Positions 1 through 7,253 are shown, numbered from the stretch's first letter. The stretch is DNA of 14,452 nt from Candidatus Aerophobus profundus SCGC AAA252-L23 (GCA_000402295.1 AQRW01000119.1:1-14452); one strand, 5' to 3'. The notes: generated by a model not told the origin, from the letters alone. A program made the numbers and translations.

Positions 1-269
1 TGGGAGCCGGGGAGATTCTTCTCACCAGTATGGATAGAGATGGAACTGAAGCCGGTTACGATATTGAGTTGACCGAGGCTGTTTCACATCTGACCGGGAT
101 TCCCTTAATTGCTTCTGGAGGAGCGGGTACTTTAAGACATCTCTACGATGTTTTTCAATATGGAAAGGCCGATGCAGCCCTGGCTGCTTCTATATTCCAT
201 TACCGTAAATACGGTATTATCCAGGCTAAGGAGTATCTGAGAAAAAAGGGGATAGTGATCAGGCTGTAA
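1..269 (+). CDS. hisF: Imidazole glycerol phosphate synthase cyclase subunit HisF, C-terminal part
   Basis: This is the 3' end of a gene cut by the window edge; the reading frame is open from base 3 and ends with TAA at 267-269. It encodes about 88 residues of HisF, the cyclase half of the HisF-HisH enzyme. With ammonia from glutamine, that enzyme turns PRFAR into imidazole glycerol phosphate and AICAR in histidine synthesis. The visible segment starts with GAGEILLTSMDRDGT, a family hallmark whose aspartate is the second catalytic acid of the (beta/alpha)8 barrel. It then has IPLIASGGAG, the phosphate-binding loop near the barrel's C-terminal end, and the usual terminal helix with ASIFHY. The rest of the barrel lies outside the window. 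AICAR is also a purine intermediate, which fits the purine genes downstream, but no shared transcript is proven. Confidence 0.95.
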   Translation, partial: GAGEILLTSMDRDGTEAGYDIELTEAVSHLTGIPLIASGGAGTLRHLYDVFQYGKADAALAASIFHYRKYGIIQAKEYLRKKGIVIRL

Positions 270-271
270 AG

Positions 272-298
272 AGGAAAAGGGGACGGTTCTCTTTTCCT
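272..298. repeat. Hairpin with a GGGGACGGTTCT core after hisF; possible weak terminator
   Basis: Perfect 8-bp arms (AGGAAAAG at 272-279 and CTTTTCCT at 291-298) flank an 11-base loop, three bases after the hisF stop. Only a short pyrimidine stretch follows, so it would be a poor rho-independent terminator. The core GGGGACGGTTCT resembles short dispersed tags that, from general knowledge, often lie near REP-associated Y1 transposases in bacterial genomes; no such transposase is in this window. Confidence 0.5.
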
Positions 299-326
299 TC
301 TTGATCGCTGGCGGTGGTGGGAGAGA

Positions 327-348
327 GTAGCCGCAGTTTTTAAGCTGG
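327..348. repeat. Degenerate copy of the GTAG palindrome family
   Basis: GTAGCCGCAG followed by a T-run and AAGCTG matches the intact GTAGCCGCAGCTT...AAGCTGCG form seen at 8223-8246, but the arms are partly broken. It lies just upstream of the guaA start. Confidence 0.45.
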
Positions 349-365
349 GTAAGATGAGAGTGGAA

Positions 366-371
366 AAGGAG
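366..371 (+). promoter_or_regulatory. Ribosome binding site that decides the guaA start
   Basis: AAGGAG lies nine bases before the in-frame GTG at 381. The upstream in-frame ATG at 354 has no comparable site in front of it, so translation most likely starts at 381. Confidence 0.6.
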
Positions 372-380
372 AGCGTTACG

Positions 381-1931
381 GTGAGGGAATATGAGCGGGA
401 AGTAGTGGTAGTGCTGGATTTCGGTGCTCAGTATAGTCAGTTAATTGCCCGCCGGGTGAGGGAAAATCGGGTTTACTGCCGCCTGGTGCCTCATAATATT
501 TCTCCGGAGGAGCTAAAAAAAATTGGTCCCCGGGGGATTATTCTTTCTGGTGGACCAGCCAGTGTGACTGAAGAAGGTGCACCCCTTCCCCATTCTCAAA
601 TCTTTCGTCTGGGTATTCCTATATTGGGTATTTGCTACGGGATGCAACTAATAGCTCAATTTTTAGGGGGAGAGGTAGCTGGAGTTAAAGAGAGAGAATA
701 TGGAGCTAGTGAGCTAACTATTGACGATAATAAAGATTTATTTTACCAGTTTCCCTCTAGACTTACTGTCTGGATGAGCCATTCGGACCGGTTAATCAAA
801 TCACCTCCTAATTTTGAGGTTATCGCCCATACTGAGAATTGCTCTTTGGCTAGTATAAGGGACAAAAAGAGAAGAATATATGGGGTCCAGTTCCACCCAG
901 AGGTTACTCATACTCCCCAGGGAAATGAGATCATGCAGAATTTTCTTTTTCGCATTTGTGGTTGCTCCGGAGACTGGACTATGAGCTCTTTCATTGATGA
1001 TTCTATTGGGAGAGTACGAAAAAAGGTGGGGGGCGGAAAGGTCATCTGTGCCCTGAGTGGCGGAGTAGATTCCTCGGTTACGGCTATGCTGGTGCACAAA
1101 GCTATTGGGGAGTGTCTGGATTGTATTTTTGTCAATAATGGACTTCTCCGGAAAGGGGAGGTCGAAGATGTCTTGAGAACTTTTCGGGACCATTTCCATC
1201 TAAATCTTCATTATGTGGAGGCCGAAGATAGGTTTCTCAAAAAACTAGCAGGGGTAACTGATCCGGAGAAGAAAAGGAAAATCATTGGCCGAGAATTTAT
1301 TCAGATATTTAGCGAAGAAGCTGAGAGAATAGGAAAGGTCGATTTCTTAGCTCAAGGGACCCTTTATCCTGATGTAATTGAATCAATTTCTGCCCGGGGA
1401 GGTCCCTCGGCTACTATTAAGAGTCATCATAACGTAGGGGGTCTCCCTAAGGAAATGCATTTTAAGCTTATTGAACCGCTGAGAGAATTATTCAAAGACG
1501 AGGTAAGGGTTTTAGGTAGAGAATTGGGACTTCCCGAGAGGATAGTCAATCGTCAGCCTTTTCCTGGACCTGGGCTGGCTGTGCGCATCGTAGGTGAGGT
1601 TACCAGGAAACGACTAAAAATCTTAAGAGAGGCTGATCTGAGGGTTTCTGAAGAAATGAGGGAATACCAGGATTTTTCCAGAATTTGGCAGTCGTTCGCC
1701 GTGCTTCTGCCGGTAAAAAGTGTGGGAGTAATGGGAGATAAAAGAAGCTATGAGTACACTATTGCCTTGCGGGCAGTCGTTAGCCGGGATGGCATGACCG
1801 CCGATTGGGCTCAACTTCCTTACGAGCTTTTAGAGCGAATTTCCCACCGGATTATTAATGAAGTTAAGGGGGTCAATCGGGTGGTTTATGACATCAGTTC
1901 CAAGCCACCCAGTACCATTGAGTGGGAGTGA
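381..1931 (+). CDS. guaA: GMP synthase (glutamine-hydrolysing)
   Basis: GuaA converts XMP to GMP using ATP and ammonia from glutamine, the last step of guanine nucleotide synthesis in the cytoplasm. From a GTG start at 381 the protein has 516 residues, normal for the family. The N-terminal class I amidotransferase domain has the nucleophile Cys85 in GICYGMQ and the His172/Glu174 pair in VQFHPEV. The ATP-pyrophosphatase domain follows, with its PPi loop SGGVDS at about 226-231. The C-terminal dimerisation domain ends with the typical SSKPPSTIEWE. An in-frame ATG at 354 would add nine residues but lacks a ribosome binding site. The gene sits 111 bases after hisF and 70 bases before purS, in the same direction, so one purine-related transcript is plausible. 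Confidence 0.97.
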   Translation: MREYEREVVVVLDFGAQYSQLIARRVRENRVYCRLVPHNISPEELKKIGPRGIILSGGPASVTEEGAPLPHSQIFRLGIPILGICYGMQLIAQFLGGEVAGVKEREYGASELTIDDNKDLFYQFPSRLTVWMSHSDRLIKSPPNFEVIAHTENCSLASIRDKKRRIYGVQFHPEVTHTPQGNEIMQNFLFRICGCSGDWTMSSFIDDSIGRVRKKVGGGKVICALSGGVDSSVTAMLVHKAIGECLDCIFVNNGLLRKGEVEDVLRTFRDHFHLNLHYVEAEDRFLKKLAGVTDPEKKRKIIGREFIQIFSEEAERIGKVDFLAQGTLYPDVIESISARGGPSATIKSHHNVGGLPKEMHFKLIEPLRELFKDEVRVLGRELGLPERIVNRQPFPGPGLAVRIVGEVTRKRLKILREADLRVSEEMREYQDFSRIWQSFAVLLPVKSVGVMGDKRSYEYTIALRAVVSRDGMTADWAQLPYELLERISHRIINEVKGVNRVVYDISSKPPSTIEWE

Positions 1932-1960
1932 CTGAGGGGCAATGCCGTGTATGTATAGTA

Positions 1961-1984
1961 TAGGGGAGGCTTCAGCCTCCCATT
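1961..1984. repeat. Palindrome GGGAGGC-TTCA-GCCTCCC between guaA and purS
   Basis: An intact member of the palindrome family, with 7-bp arms at 1964-1970 and 1975-1981 preceded by GTATAG. It sits inside a same-strand gene run. It falls in an open frame that would falsely lengthen PurS if the ATG at 1942 were used as the start. Confidence 0.85.
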
Positions 1985-1989
1985 ATCCC

Positions 1990-1995
1990 AAGGAG
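1990..1995 (+). promoter_or_regulatory. Ribosome binding site that decides the purS start
   Basis: AAGGAG with a six-base spacer to the GTG at 2002. It lies downstream of the palindrome, so the true start excludes the palindrome from the coding region. Confidence 0.75.
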
Positions 1996-2001
1996 AAAAA
2001 A

Positions 2002-2259
2002 GTGGCCAAGAATTTCCAAATTCAAGTAAATATCAGCCTAAAGAAAGGGGTGGCCGATCCCCAGGGAGCTACCATAAAACACGCTCTGGAATCCCTGGGA
2101 TACCCGGGAGTGGAAAAGGTACGTATGGGAAAATACTTAGAGATGGAAATGCAGGCAGAGGACTCCCGTGAGGTGGAAAAGCAACTAAAAGATATGTGCC
2201 AGAAACTTTTGGTCAATCCGGTTATTGAAGAATATACCTACCAGATAAGGACGAGTTAA
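2002..2259 (+). CDS. purS: Phosphoribosylformylglycinamidine synthase subunit PurS
   Basis: PurS is the small structural subunit that bridges PurQ and PurL in the FGAM synthase complex, the fourth step of purine synthesis. From GTG 2002 it encodes 85 residues, the usual size. The sequence begins AKNFQIQVNISLKKGVADPQG, has the family pattern GYPGVEKVRMGKYLEM in the middle and ends with NPVIEEYTYQI, all typical of PurS. The start is chosen because AAGGAG lies six bases upstream and the product then begins where the family does. An upstream ATG at 1942 would add 20 residues made mostly from a dispersed palindrome. It is followed by purQ after one base, so the two are surely co-translated. Confidence 0.95.
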   Translation: MAKNFQIQVNISLKKGVADPQGATIKHALESLGYPGVEKVRMGKYLEMEMQAEDSREVEKQLKDMCQKLLVNPVIEEYTYQIRTS

Positions 2260-2260
2260 A

Positions 2261-2974
2261 ATGAAATTTGGAGTGATTGTTTTCCCCGGGTCCAATTGTG
2301 ATTATGACTGTTATTATGCTATAAAGTCAATTGTGGGAGAACAGGTGGATTTTATCTGGCACAAAGAGGAAATACTAAATGGTTACGACTGTCTGATACT
2401 GCCGGGTGGCTTCTCCTACGGAGATTATCTACGCACCGGGGCTATTGCCCGATTTAGCCCCATAATGAGTAGAATTGAGCAATTTGCTCGGGAGGGGGGG
2501 TCAGTTATGGGTATTTGTAATGGTTTCCAGATTCTTCTGGAGATGAATCTGCTTCCGGGAGCTATGAGAAAGAATCAAAATCTCTCCTTTATCTGTCGTT
2601 ACGTTTATCTGCGAGTGGAAAATACTGATTTAGCCTACACTGGACTTTGCCGGGCCGGACAGGTTTTGAAAATCCCCATTGCTCATTTTGAAGGGAATTA
2701 TTATGCCGATGAGAAAACTTTGACAGGTTTTCAGGAGTATGGAGGAATAGTTTTTCGTTACTGTGATAAAGAGGGGAGAGTAACCGAGGAAAGTAATCCT
2801 AATGGCTCAGTCGAAGCCATAGCCGGGGTATGCAACCCCGCCGGGAACGTGCTGGGAATGATGCCTCATCCGGAGAGATGCTGTGAGTCTCTGCTGGGTT
2901 CCCCAGATGGCCGGATTATCTTTGAGTCCATAGTAGCCAATTTCCAGAAAAGAACGATGGGGAGGAAAAGATGA
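2261..2974 (+). CDS. purQ: Phosphoribosylformylglycinamidine synthase subunit PurQ
   Basis: PurQ is the glutaminase subunit of the FGAM synthase complex; it releases ammonia from glutamine and passes it to PurL. The 237-residue protein is a single class I amidotransferase domain. The start MKFGVIVFPGSNCD is the family N-terminus. LPGGFSYGDYLRTGA forms the oxyanion region, Cys86 in GICNGFQ is the nucleophile, and His203 with Glu205 in MMPHPER completes the triad. Its ATG begins one base after the purS stop, and its stop overlaps the purL start in ATGA (2971-2974). This tight packing keeps the subunits of one complex in balance. I see nothing unusual in the coding sequence. Confidence 0.97.
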   Translation: MKFGVIVFPGSNCDYDCYYAIKSIVGEQVDFIWHKEEILNGYDCLILPGGFSYGDYLRTGAIARFSPIMSRIEQFAREGGSVMGICNGFQILLEMNLLPGAMRKNQNLSFICRYVYLRVENTDLAYTGLCRAGQVLKIPIAHFEGNYYADEKTLTGFQEYGGIVFRYCDKEGRVTEESNPNGSVEAIAGVCNPAGNVLGMMPHPERCCESLLGSPDGRIIFESIVANFQKRTMGRKR

Positions 2975-5214
2975 AAGAGCCGCAGGAGATAACTCCTGAG
3001 ATGGTGGAGGCTCACGGGCTCACTACTGAGGAGATGCAGAAAATAAGAGAGATTTTGGGAAGGGAGCCCAATTTCACTGAATTAGGGATTTTTTCGGTGA
3101 TGTGGAGTGAACATTGCAGTTACAAAAGTTCTCGTTCCTTGCTCAAGTTTTTCCCCACCCGGGGGCGGGCTGTTTTGATAGAAGCCGGCCAAGAGAACGC
3201 CGGGGTGGTGGACATCGGGGAGGGAATGGCCGTAGTCTTCAAGATGGAGTCCCACAACCATCCCAGTGCTATAGAGCCTTATCAGGGAGCAGCTACCGGG
3301 GTGGGAGGGATAATTCGGGACATTTTTACTATGGGAGCCAGGCCCATGGCTCTGATGGATTCTCTGCGCTTTGGATCTCTGAAGAAAGCTCGCTCCCAGT
3401 GGCTGCTTAAAGGAGTGGTAGGAGGGATCGCCTTTTACGGAAATTGCCTGGGCATTCCCACCGTGGGGGGAGAGCTTTTCTTTGATGAAACTTACCAGGG
3501 AAATCCCCTGGTCAATGTCTTTTGCCTGGGGCTGATTAAGAAAGATGGTCTGGTCCGGGCTAGAGCCAGGGGAGTGGGAAATCCGGTTTTCTATGTTGGC
3601 TCAGCTACGGGAAGAGACGGGCTGGGAGGGGCCAGCTTCGCTTCCCGGGAGCTTACTGAGATATCTCATGAGGATAGACCAGCGGTTCAGATCGGCGATC
3701 CTTTTATGGAAAAACTTCTGTTGGAGGCAACTCTGGAGCTTATCAAAACAGGAGTGGTGGTGGGGATGCAGGATATGGGAGCAGCGGGAATTACTTCGTC
3801 AGTAGCGGAGACAGCTTCCCGGGCGGGAACAGGAATAGAGATTAATCTGGATTTGGTCCCCCGACGCGAGGAAGGGATGATTCCCTACGAGGTAATGCTT
3901 TCGGAATCCCAGGAAAGAATGTTGGTGATTATCAAGGAAGGACGGGAAGGAACAGCTCGTCGTATTTTTCAAAAATGGGATCTACATGCGGTTCGCATCG
4001 GCCAAGTTACCTCTGATGGACTTTTTCGTGTTCTGGAGAGGGGCAGAAAAGTAGCAGAAATTCCGGCCCAGGCTCTTACGGAGAAAGCTCCAGTTTATCA
4101 TCGCCGAAAGATAAAGCCAGATTACTTGAAAGAAGCTAGATCTCTAGATATCTCCTCTATTCCTGAACCGGCTGATTACAATGAAGTTCTTCTTAACTTA
4201 CTGTCTTCTTGCAATATTACCCGTAAGAACTGGGTCTACGAGCAATATGACTATATGGTTAGGACCAATACTGTTCTTTTACCGGGAGCCGATGCTGCTC
4301 TTCTGCGAATCAAGGGGACCAGAAAGGCTCTGGCCTTAACCTGCGATGGCAACGGTCGTTACTGTTTTCTTGATCCTTACCTGGGAGGTATGATTGCCGT
4401 AGCTGAGGCGGCCCGGAATTTGGTCTGTACTGGAGCAAAACCTCTGGCCCTGACCAACTGTCTTAATTTTGGTACTCCTACCGACCCAGAGGTTTTCTGG
4501 CAGTTTTTCCAGTGTGTCAAAGGAATGTCCCGAGCCTGTCGTTTCTTGCGGACTCCGGTTACCGGGGGTAACGTTAGTTTCTACAATGAGAATCCCCAAA
4601 GTGCGGTAGATCCCACTCCCGTGGTGGGAATGGTGGGAATTTTAGAGGATATTGACTTGCGTTGCACCCCCTGGTTCAAAGAGGATGGTGACCTGATAGT
4701 TCTTTTGGGAAGAGGAAAAGAGTCTTTGGGTGGTAGTGAATATTTGCAAATGATTCATGGTTTGAAAAAAGGGACTCCTCCTCCTCTTGATTTAAAAGAG
4801 GAAAAATTGGTTCATCAAATTTGTCTTGATATTATTGGGCAGGGACTGATAAAATCTGCTCACGATACCTCTGACGGTGGTCTGGCTATCGCTGTGACCG
4901 AGTGCTGCATTCTTAATCAAGAGCGTCTCAGAGGGGTCCAGATGGATCTCTCTCCTTTAAATTTAGAAGAGTCCCTTCGCTGTGACCTTTTACTTTTTGG
5001 TGAATCTCAGTCGCGTCTAGTTATATCTTGCTCTCCGGAAAAATTCTCCCGAATAAAAGAGATGGCCCAAGAAAAGAGAGTCTCTTGTCTCAAACTGGGC
5101 CAGGTTGGGGGGAGCCAATTTACTGTGCAAAGTCAGGGAGTAACTTTAATTGACCTTCCGGTTGATGCTCTAAGTAGTGCTTGGCGGAAAGGCCTTCATC
5201 ATCATCTGGCCTGA
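2971..5214 (+). CDS. purL: Phosphoribosylformylglycinamidine synthase subunit PurL
   Basis: PurL is the ATP-dependent synthetase subunit that converts FGAR to FGAM with ammonia from PurQ. At 747 residues it is the short form that needs separate PurS and PurQ partners, and both are encoded directly upstream. Visible motifs are MWSEHCSYKSS with catalytic His48, the nucleotide-binding MESHNHPSAIEPYQGAATG at about 92-110, the glycine-rich MQDMGAAGITSS near 266-277 and its pseudo-repeat counterpart SAHDTSDGGLAIA near 628. These reflect the duplicated AIR-synthase fold. The ATG overlaps the purQ stop by four bases, with GGGGAGG a few bases upstream. The TGA stop lies inside a small hairpin (5211-5230), and a predicted promoter for dhaK begins right after it. 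Confidence 0.97.
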   Translation: MKEPQEITPEMVEAHGLTTEEMQKIREILGREPNFTELGIFSVMWSEHCSYKSSRSLLKFFPTRGRAVLIEAGQENAGVVDIGEGMAVVFKMESHNHPSAIEPYQGAATGVGGIIRDIFTMGARPMALMDSLRFGSLKKARSQWLLKGVVGGIAFYGNCLGIPTVGGELFFDETYQGNPLVNVFCLGLIKKDGLVRARARGVGNPVFYVGSATGRDGLGGASFASRELTEISHEDRPAVQIGDPFMEKLLLEATLELIKTGVVVGMQDMGAAGITSSVAETASRAGTGIEINLDLVPRREEGMIPYEVMLSESQERMLVIIKEGREGTARRIFQKWDLHAVRIGQVTSDGLFRVLERGRKVAEIPAQALTEKAPVYHRRKIKPDYLKEARSLDISSIPEPADYNEVLLNLLSSCNITRKNWVYEQYDYMVRTNTVLLPGADAALLRIKGTRKALALTCDGNGRYCFLDPYLGGMIAVAEAARNLVCTGAKPLALTNCLNFGTPTDPEVFWQFFQCVKGMSRACRFLRTPVTGGNVSFYNENPQSAVDPTPVVGMVGILEDIDLRCTPWFKEDGDLIVLLGRGKESLGGSEYLQMIHGLKKGTPPPLDLKEEKLVHQICLDIIGQGLIKSAHDTSDGGLAIAVTECCILNQERLRGVQMDLSPLNLEESLRCDLLLFGESQSRLVISCSPEKFSRIKEMAQEKRVSCLKLGQVGGSQFTVQSQGVTLIDLPVDALSSAWRKGLHHHLA

Positions 5215-5230
5215 GTTTGTCAGAACTCAG
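5211..5230. repeat. Hairpin at the purL stop codon
   Basis: Arms CTGAGTT (5211-5217) and AACTCAG (5224-5230) pair perfectly over seven bases around a six-base loop and include the purL TGA. No T-run follows, so it is at most a weak or factor-dependent terminator. The loop overlaps the -35 box of the promoter predicted next to it. Confidence 0.5.
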
Positions 5231-5245
5231 TGCCTATGATACAAT
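5217..5245 (+). promoter_or_regulatory. Predicted sigma-70 promoter for dhaK
   Basis: TTGTCA at 5217-5222, a 17-base spacer and TACAAT at 5240-5245 match the consensus at five of six positions in each box. The site lies directly after purL and about 150 bases before dhaK, marking a likely transcription unit boundary between the purine genes and the sugar genes. Confidence 0.55.
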
Positions 5246-5290
5246 AAACCGAGACTGGACAAGTGAGGGTAGCCATAGCTTTCTCTTGGG

Positions 5291-5341
5291 TAGGGGAGGC
5301 CCACGTTGGGTAGGGGCGACTTTAGTCGCCCGTTGCCTCCC
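5291..5341. repeat. Nested palindromes: one family member inside another
   Basis: Outer arms GGGAGGC (5294-5300) and GCCTCCC (5335-5341) enclose a complete inner member, GGGCGAC-TTTA-GTCGCCC (5314-5331). The layout looks like one element inserted in the loop of another. It lies in the leader between the predicted promoter and dhaK, so it would form a compound stem in the dhaK mRNA leader. Confidence 0.8.
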
Positions 5342-5397
5342 AATCTGGAGAGGGAAAAGAATTTATCAGGTAAAATAGCGCCAAGGAGGGAACAAAG

Positions 5398-6393
5398 ATG
5401 AAAAAATTCATTAACGATCCGAATAAAGTAGTAGAGGAGAGCCTGGAAGGCTTCTTGAAAGCTCACCAGGACATAGTAAGGAAACTTCCTACTTCCCGAG
5501 TAGTGGTGAGGAAGGAAGCTCCCATCCCTGGTAAGGTAGGATTGGTCACTGGAGGTGGGTCAGGGCACAAACCGGCTTTTATTGGATATGTGGGAGAGGG
5601 ATTAATGGACGCGGTAGCCGTGGGGGAAATTTTTTCTTCTCCTTCCGCCCAGCAAGTTTACGAGGCCATTAAAGCAGTAGATTCAGGCCAGGGAGTTCTA
5701 TGTCTTCTGGGTAATTTTTCCGGCGATATTATGAATTTCGATATGGCCGTAGAAATGGCCAAAGATGAGGGAATCAAGGTAGATCAGGTAATTGTCAACG
5801 ACGATGTAGCCTCAGCTCCACTTGAAGAGATGGAAAAGAGAAGAGGGGTAGCCGGAGAAGTGATTGCCTGGAAGTTAGTAGGAGCCAAAGCTAGCCAGGG
5901 GGCCGCTCTGGAAGAGGTAAAAAAAACTGCGGAAAAGGTGATATTTAACTCTCGGAGTATGGGGGTGGCTCATTCTCCTTGCACGGTTCCCACTTCGGGT
6001 GAGCCTACCTTTACCCTGGGTGAGAATGAAATGGAAATCGGAGTAGGGCATCATGGAGAGCCCGGGATAAAAAGAATGCCCATTGCTTCGGCTGATGAGA
6101 CTACTCGGATACTCACGGAAAAGGTTTTAGATGATCTGCCTTTTAGTGCCGGAGATGAGGTTTGTGTGATGATAAACGGCCTGGGGGCTACCCCACTTCA
6201 GGAACTTTACATTGCTTATAGGAAGGTCGCCCATATGTTGGAGGAGAAAAACATCAAGATTTATAAATCTTACATCGGGGAATTCTTTACCTCTCTGGAG
6301 ATGGGAGGTTATTCAGTTACCCTGACCAGGCTGGATGAGGAACTAAAATCTTTGGTGGATGTTCCGGCTAAATCTGCTCTTTTCTGCGGCTGA
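5398..6393 (+). CDS. dhaK: Dihydroxyacetone kinase subunit DhaK
   Basis: DhaK binds dihydroxyacetone, or a related short ketose, covalently through a histidine. The phosphate comes from DhaL-ADP in PTS-linked systems, or from ATP bound to a DhaL domain in ATP-dependent ones. The protein has 331 residues, close to the usual 330-360. It shows GGGSGHKPAFIGYVGEG at about 52-68 with substrate-contact His57, LGNFSGDIMNFDMA at 104-117 with Asp110, and GVGHHGEPG at 215-223, where His219 aligns with the covalent substrate histidine. The start has AAGGAGG at 5383-5389. Dha systems nearly always pair dhaK with dhaL, but none follows; a 346-base repeat-filled gap leads to an rpiB-like isomerase. The substrate could be dihydroxyacetone or a tetrulose such as erythrulose; the sequence does not decide. 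Confidence 0.93.
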   Translation: MKKFINDPNKVVEESLEGFLKAHQDIVRKLPTSRVVVRKEAPIPGKVGLVTGGGSGHKPAFIGYVGEGLMDAVAVGEIFSSPSAQQVYEAIKAVDSGQGVLCLLGNFSGDIMNFDMAVEMAKDEGIKVDQVIVNDDVASAPLEEMEKRRGVAGEVIAWKLVGAKASQGAALEEVKKTAEKVIFNSRSMGVAHSPCTVPTSGEPTFTLGENEMEIGVGHHGEPGIKRMPIASADETTRILTEKVLDDLPFSAGDEVCVMINGLGATPLQELYIAYRKVAHMLEEKNIKIYKSYIGEFFTSLEMGGYSVTLTRLDEELKSLVDVPAKSALFCG

Positions 6394-6520
6394 CTACTTC
6401 AGGTGTAATCAATAGATTGGGCAATGCCCAGCGCAAGTTTTGTATAGGGGAGGCTTTAGCCGTCCGGTCAAAAAGTGGTTTTTCCATTATGGTCCGGTAG
6501 CCGCAGGCCAGTTCGTATAG

Positions 6521-6538
6521 GGGAGGCTTTAGCCTCCC
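6521..6538. repeat. Palindrome GGGAGGC-TTTA-GCCTCCC
   Basis: Intact 7-bp arms with a TTTA centre, preceded by GTATAG as in the copy at 1961. Confidence 0.8.
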
Positions 6539-6564
6539 AGTTGTAACCTGCTAGCTCTTTTTCT

Positions 6565-6587
6565 GGGCGACTAAAGTCGCCCCTACA
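6565..6587. repeat. Palindrome GGGCGAC-TAAA-GTCGCCC in opposite orientation
   Basis: Intact arms at 6565-6571 and 6576-6582 followed by CCTAC. The TAAA centre and trailing CTAC show that it is inverted relative to the copies at 5314 and 7320. Confidence 0.8.
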
Positions 6588-6639
6588 CGCTAAATAGTCA
6601 TCTGCTAGCCGCAGGCTTTAACTCCTCGGTTATGGTCCG

Positions 6640-6662
6640 GTAGCCGCAGGCTTTAGCCTGCG
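6640..6662. repeat. Palindrome GTAGC-CGCAGGC-TTTA-GCCTGCG
   Basis: A member with different stem bases but the same GTAG lead and TTTA centre as the GGGAGGC and GGGCGAC members. It is the second half of the 22-bp direct repeat plus its missing 3' arm. Confidence 0.8.
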
Positions 6663-6728
6663 TTTGTTTGCCTAAGTTAAGAGTTGCAAGAATTTAGTGA
6701 CTGTCCCCAATTAAAACGCCAGGAGATC

Positions 6729-6735
6729 AGGAGGT
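6729..6735 (+). promoter_or_regulatory. Ribosome binding site that decides the isomerase start
   Basis: AGGAGGT is four bases before the ATG at 6740 and only one base before the in-frame TTG at 6737, so ATG 6740 is the start. Confidence 0.8.
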
Positions 6736-6739
6736 ATTG

Positions 6740-7192
6740 ATGAAATTAGCCATTGGATGTGATCATAATGCTCTTGGGCTCAAGAACATTATCATTGATT
6801 TTCTTAAGGAAAGAGAAGATATTGAACTGCAGGACTTGGGCACTTACACCAGTGAGCCGGTGGACTACCCGGATATTGCCCAAAAGGTAGCCCAGGCCGT
6901 GGCTAAGGGAGACTATGAGCGGGGAATTCTCATTTGTGGGACCGGAATGGGGATGGATATTGCTGCTAATAAGGTGAGAGGGATAAGAGCCACCGTCTGT
7001 CACGATGTTTATTCCGCGGAAAGGTCCCGAAAAAGTAATAATGCTCAAATAATGACTATGGGAGCTCAGATAGTGGGTCCGGAGTTAGCCAAAAAATTGG
7101 TGGAGGTCTGGCTGGCCTCAGAGTTTCAAGGGGGCCGGTCTGCCCCCAAGGTAAAGAAAATTATGGCAATTGAAAAGGAGAACTTCTCCTGA
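6740..7192 (+). CDS. RpiB/LacAB-type sugar-phosphate isomerase
   Basis: This 150-residue protein belongs to the RpiB/LacA/LacB family, which interconverts aldose and ketose phosphates such as ribose-5-P/ribulose-5-P, galactose-6-P/tagatose-6-P or tetrulose-4-P/erythrose-4-P. It shows the N-terminal GCDHNALGLK with Asp8 and His9, the active loop ICGTGMGM with the base Cys66, NKVRGIRA for phosphate binding and CHDVYSAERSRKSNNAQIMTMGA. In E. coli RpiB the last segment carries His99 in SRQHN; here it reads SRKSN, so that ring-opening histidine is absent. The C-terminus SEFQGGRSAPKV resembles isomerases that I recall from polyol gene clusters. Next to dhaK, a role in short-chain ketose or polyol breakdown seems likelier than a pure pentose-phosphate role. 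An rpiB label would be acceptable but perhaps too specific. Confidence 0.88.
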   Translation: MKLAIGCDHNALGLKNIIIDFLKEREDIELQDLGTYTSEPVDYPDIAQKVAQAVAKGDYERGILICGTGMGMDIAANKVRGIRATVCHDVYSAERSRKSNNAQIMTMGAQIVGPELAKKLVEVWLASEFQGGRSAPKVKKIMAIEKENFS

Positions 7193-7253
7193 GTAAAAAC
7201 AAGGTACTGTCATTGCTGCTCTCTTGTGTAGGATGTCCCACTTTTCCCTTGAG

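Larger units (their letters stand above)
6394..6739. repeat. Gap of 346 bases filled with palindromes and direct repeats between dhaK and rpiB
   Basis: No gene is seen here. The gap holds a decayed GGGAGGC copy (6447-6464), an intact GGGAGGC-TTTA-GCCTCCC (6521-6538), an inverted-orientation GGGCGAC-TAAA-GTCGCCC (6565-6582), a truncated GCCGCAGGCTTTA copy (6608-6620) and an intact CGCAGGC-TTTA-GCCTGCG (6645-6662). A 22-bp direct repeat ending in GTAGCCGCAGGC occurs at 6487-6508 and 6630-6651. At 6698-6712 lies TGACTGTCCCCAATT, which resembles a transposase-associated tag. No trace of dhaL is recognisable. Confidence 0.75.

Noticed and set aside
272..298. Rho-independent terminator after hisF
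   Set aside because: The stem is perfect but the loop is long and no T-run follows, so it is listed as a hairpin rather than a terminator.
801..1199. Long antisense open frame within guaA
   Set aside because: It lies fully opposite a clear GuaA coding region and shows no recognisable domain.
3114..3805. Alternative-frame open stretches inside purL
   Set aside because: The purL frame carries all family motifs; these are compositional shadows.
6394..6739. Decayed dhaL between dhaK and the isomerase
   Set aside because: Nothing in the gap resembles DhaL motifs; it consists of repeats.
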